Assembly (NCBI GenBank): GCA_009924885.1 | Contig: RFQS01000118.1 | Location: 1-7,215 of the forward strand | From: Pseudomonadota bacterium | GTDB taxonomy: Bacteria; Cyanobacteriota; Vampirovibrionia; LMEP-6097 | Direction of reading: 5' to 3' | DNA length: 7,215 nucleotides | In this document: positions 5,993 to 7,215 of the stretch, in pieces | How positions within the stretch are numbered: the first letter of the stretch is position 1 | How the letters are laid out: each line of letters opens with the position of its first letter | Translations under genes and position numbers: made by a program | The notes under the pieces: model-generated | Database searches by the model: none | Told to the model about the DNA's origin: nothing | Seen by the model: only the letters and a program-made list of their open reading frames with translations

Positions 5993-6820
5993 CTAAGTTA
6001 AATCTAATTTACTAAAAAGCACTACAGCAGCAGTCTCGGCTCTAAGAATTCTCTTCCCAAGACTAATACCTTTAAAATCTAGCTTTTCTAAAGCCTCTAC
6101 TTCTTCTATGCTCAAACCACCTTCTGGTCCAATTAGAAGAGAAACTTTTCTTAAACCTAGAGACCTCGGCACAGCTCCATCCTGGCACGGTTGCCGAACT
6201 CCAATTTCGTCGTCCTCACCAAGAGCTTCGCTTAAAGAGAGCCTCTCCGCCGCAAAAATTTTAATGGTGTCTTTATCAATCAGCTGATTTAATCTAATTA
6301 GATCTTCAAAACTAATTACTGGATTTAATTTCGCAAATACAGCGCCCTCGCACTGTTCAGTCGCTGATTCAATAATTTTCAAGATCCTCTCTTGGTAAGA
6401 GTGTTCCCTTAGTTTCCTCAGATATTTTTTCTGGCTAAATTTAAAAAAGACTGGAGTAAATTCCTGAACTCCGAGTTCACAAAGCTTTCTTAACATTAAT
6501 TCAAAATTTTCATTTTTAATAATCGGCACATAAAAGTTCACTAGAGTATCAAGCTCTCTAGGACTCTGTTTCACACTCACTATTTCAAAATCTAACTTTT
6601 TTAATATTTTGCTACCGATTTCAGTGAGTAACCTTACTTGATAAACATTACGAGAAAAACCATCTATTAATTCAATATCATTATGAGCTTCATCCTCAGG
6701 ATATCTTAAAACTTTAATGAGTTGATGAATTAAATTTTGTTTTTTGGTGGTTATAATCTTATTAGATAAATCAATAAGATCGTCTTCTTTGTTTATCGCG
6801 AATCTGTAAGATCTAACCAT
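5993..6820 (-). CDS. rsmE: 16S rRNA (uracil(1498)-N(3))-methyltransferase
   Basis: RsmE is a SPOUT-family enzyme that uses S-adenosylmethionine to methylate N3 of U1498 in 16S rRNA (E. coli numbering) in the 30S subunit. The N-terminal PUA-like RNA-binding part includes LIHQLIKVLRYPEDE (30-44) and ELIDG (50-54). The C-terminal knot domain shows LRKLCELGVQEFTPV (110-124), ERILKIIESATEQC (144-157), the cofactor-loop strand SLLIGPEGGLS (227-237) and SLGKRILRAETAA (253-265), all typical of the family. At 275 residues it is longer than the E. coli protein (243). Part of the excess is a stretch at about 200-225, just before SLLIGPEGG, that breaks the normal spacing and is encoded by GC-rich DNA with inverted repeats (see 6161-6220). 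The frame stays open and all catalytic motifs remain, so the gene is probably functional. The ATG at 6820 fits the usual RsmE N-terminus; no Shine-Dalgarno precedes it. It converges on trpE and diverges from serS. Confidence 0.94.
   Translation of the reverse strand: MVRSYRFAINKEDDLIDLSNKIITTKKQNLIHQLIKVLRYPEDEAHNDIELIDGFSRNVYQVRLLTEIGSKILKKLDFEIVSVKQSPRELDTLVNFYVPIIKNENFELMLRKLCELGVQEFTPVFFKFSQKKYLRKLREHSYQERILKIIESATEQCEGAVFAKLNPVISFEDLIRLNQLIDKDTIKIFAAERLSLSEALGEDDEIGVRQPCQDGAVPRSLGLRKVSLLIGPEGGLSIEEVEALEKLDFKGISLGKRILRAETAAVVLFSKLDLT
6161..6220. repeat. GC-rich inverted-repeat insert in frame within rsmE
   Basis: By hand count these 60 bases are 36 G+C (60%), against 35% in 6061-6120 and 40% in 6221-6280. 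They contain an inverted repeat TCGGCA (6166-6171) / TGCCGA (6192-6197) and an alternative tight hairpin GGCA (6184-6187) / TGCC (6192-6195) with a CGGT loop. The rsmE codons here (CGG, CCG twice, TGC, GTG, AGG) are unlike the rest of the gene, where Arg is mostly AGA or CGA. The encoded residues, about 201-220, fall in a variable loop directly before the conserved SLLIGPEGG strand, where E. coli RsmE is shorter. This is the pattern of a small palindromic element inserted in frame, like the Rickettsia palindromic elements in kind. No second good copy is in the window, so membership of a repeat family is inference. Confidence 0.4.
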
Positions 6821-6842
6821 ATAGCCGAAAAATCATATTACT
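6821..6842. promoter_or_regulatory. Short divergent spacer between rsmE and serS
   Basis: As at 747-768, exactly 22 bp separate two divergent ATG codons. On the minus strand TATGAT ends 11 nt before the rsmE ATG and is a possible -10 element giving a very short leader. On the plus strand CATATT (6834-6839) is too close to the serS ATG for a normal -10, so the serS promoter is more likely inside the 5' end of rsmE. No Shine-Dalgarno or T-box leader is present for serS in the spacer. Confidence 0.25.
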
Positions 6843-7215
6843 ATGCTTGACATCAAAAAAATCAGACAAAACCCAGATTTAATAAAAGAATTACTTTCTT
6901 TACGAAATCCTCACTATGCAAAGATCCTAAATGAACTGCTAGAAATAGACAAACAATATCGAGAAAAACTTATCGAAAAAGAATCTTTAGAGGCAGAGCG
7001 TAACACGCTCAGCAAGCTTGTTGGTCAAAAAAAATCTAAAGGTGAAAATGCTGACTCTGAAATAGAATCATTGAATAGTATCAAAGAAAAACTAAAAGCA
7101 ATTAATGAGCTAGAGCCTATTTTAGCTGAAAAACAACAAGAATTTTTACTAGAACTTCCGAATATACCAAGCTCAGACACACCTTACGGCAAAGATGAGA
7201 ATGACAATAAATTCA
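6843..7215 (+). CDS. serS: Seryl-tRNA synthetase, N-terminal part (cut by window edge)
   Basis: SerS attaches serine to tRNA-Ser, and to tRNA-Sec where present, in the cytoplasm. The first 124 codons are visible, against about 420-430 residues for a full enzyme. They begin with MLDIKKIRQNPDLIKE, the standard start of bacterial SerRS. The long helical hairpin arm that grips the tRNA-Ser variable arm follows: helix one at about 27-68 (ELLEIDKQYREKL, LEAERNTLSKLVG) and helix two at about 69-104 (Glu/Lys-rich, ending LAEKQQEFLLE). The family motif LPNIPSSDTPYGKDENDN (105-122) closes the arm. The class II catalytic motifs lie beyond the right edge and cannot be checked. The ATG at 6843 is supported by the exact family N-terminus. 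There is no Shine-Dalgarno, and the gene starts 22 bp from the divergent rsmE start. Confidence 0.95.
   Translation, partial: MLDIKKIRQNPDLIKELLSLRNPHYAKILNELLEIDKQYREKLIEKESLEAERNTLSKLVGQKKSKGENADSEIESLNSIKEKLKAINELEPILAEKQQEFLLELPNIPSSDTPYGKDENDNKF

Noticed and set aside
6752..6757. TATAAT inside the start of rsmE as the serS promoter
   Set aside because: It is a perfect -10 hexamer on the plus strand, but no -35 match lies 16-18 bp upstream and there is no extended TGn. It stays only a chance-level candidate 85 nt before serS.
6821..6842. T-box or other riboswitch leader for serS
   Set aside because: The spacer is only 22 bp, and no T-box core motif or terminator-type hairpin was seen between the two start codons.

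Overview
The window is AT-rich bacterial chromosome carrying six protein genes with almost no space between them: five complete and one cut by the right edge. No tRNA, rRNA, CRISPR array, insertion sequence or phage gene was seen. Every gene uses ATG, Arg is mostly AGA, and none of the six starts has a recognisable Shine-Dalgarno sequence. The organism cannot be named from this. SecA has a cyanobacteria-like N-terminus, plus a long insertion in its second nucleotide-binding domain that I recall from Thermus/Deinococcus SecA. A low-GC, poorly sampled lineage is likely; non-photosynthetic relatives of Cyanobacteria are one low-confidence guess.

Layout. On the left, a HAD-superfamily sugar-phosphatase/phosphomutase-like gene (63-746, minus) diverges across 22 bp from a plus-strand cluster. 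The cluster runs from an unnamed protein with the residue pattern of a 2-oxoglutarate/Fe(II) dioxygenase (769-1551), through secA (1571-4432), to trpE (4410-5963), which overlaps the end of secA by 23 bp. These three probably share transcription. trpE then converges on rsmE (5993-6820, minus) across 29 bp. rsmE diverges from serS (6843 to the edge, plus) across another 22-bp spacer.

Function. Most of the content is housekeeping: protein export (SecA), the first step of tryptophan synthesis (TrpE), 16S rRNA methylation (RsmE) and seryl-tRNA charging (SerS). There is no obvious shared pathway; the order looks like gene packing in a compact genome. No complete new system is evident. The points worth a second look are a GC-rich in-frame insert with inverted repeats in rsmE, the SecA insertion and its missing zinc-binding tail, the uncharacterised dioxygenase-like protein ahead of secA, and the combination of no Shine-Dalgarno sites with two identical 22-bp divergent spacers that suggests leaderless or near-leaderless mRNAs.
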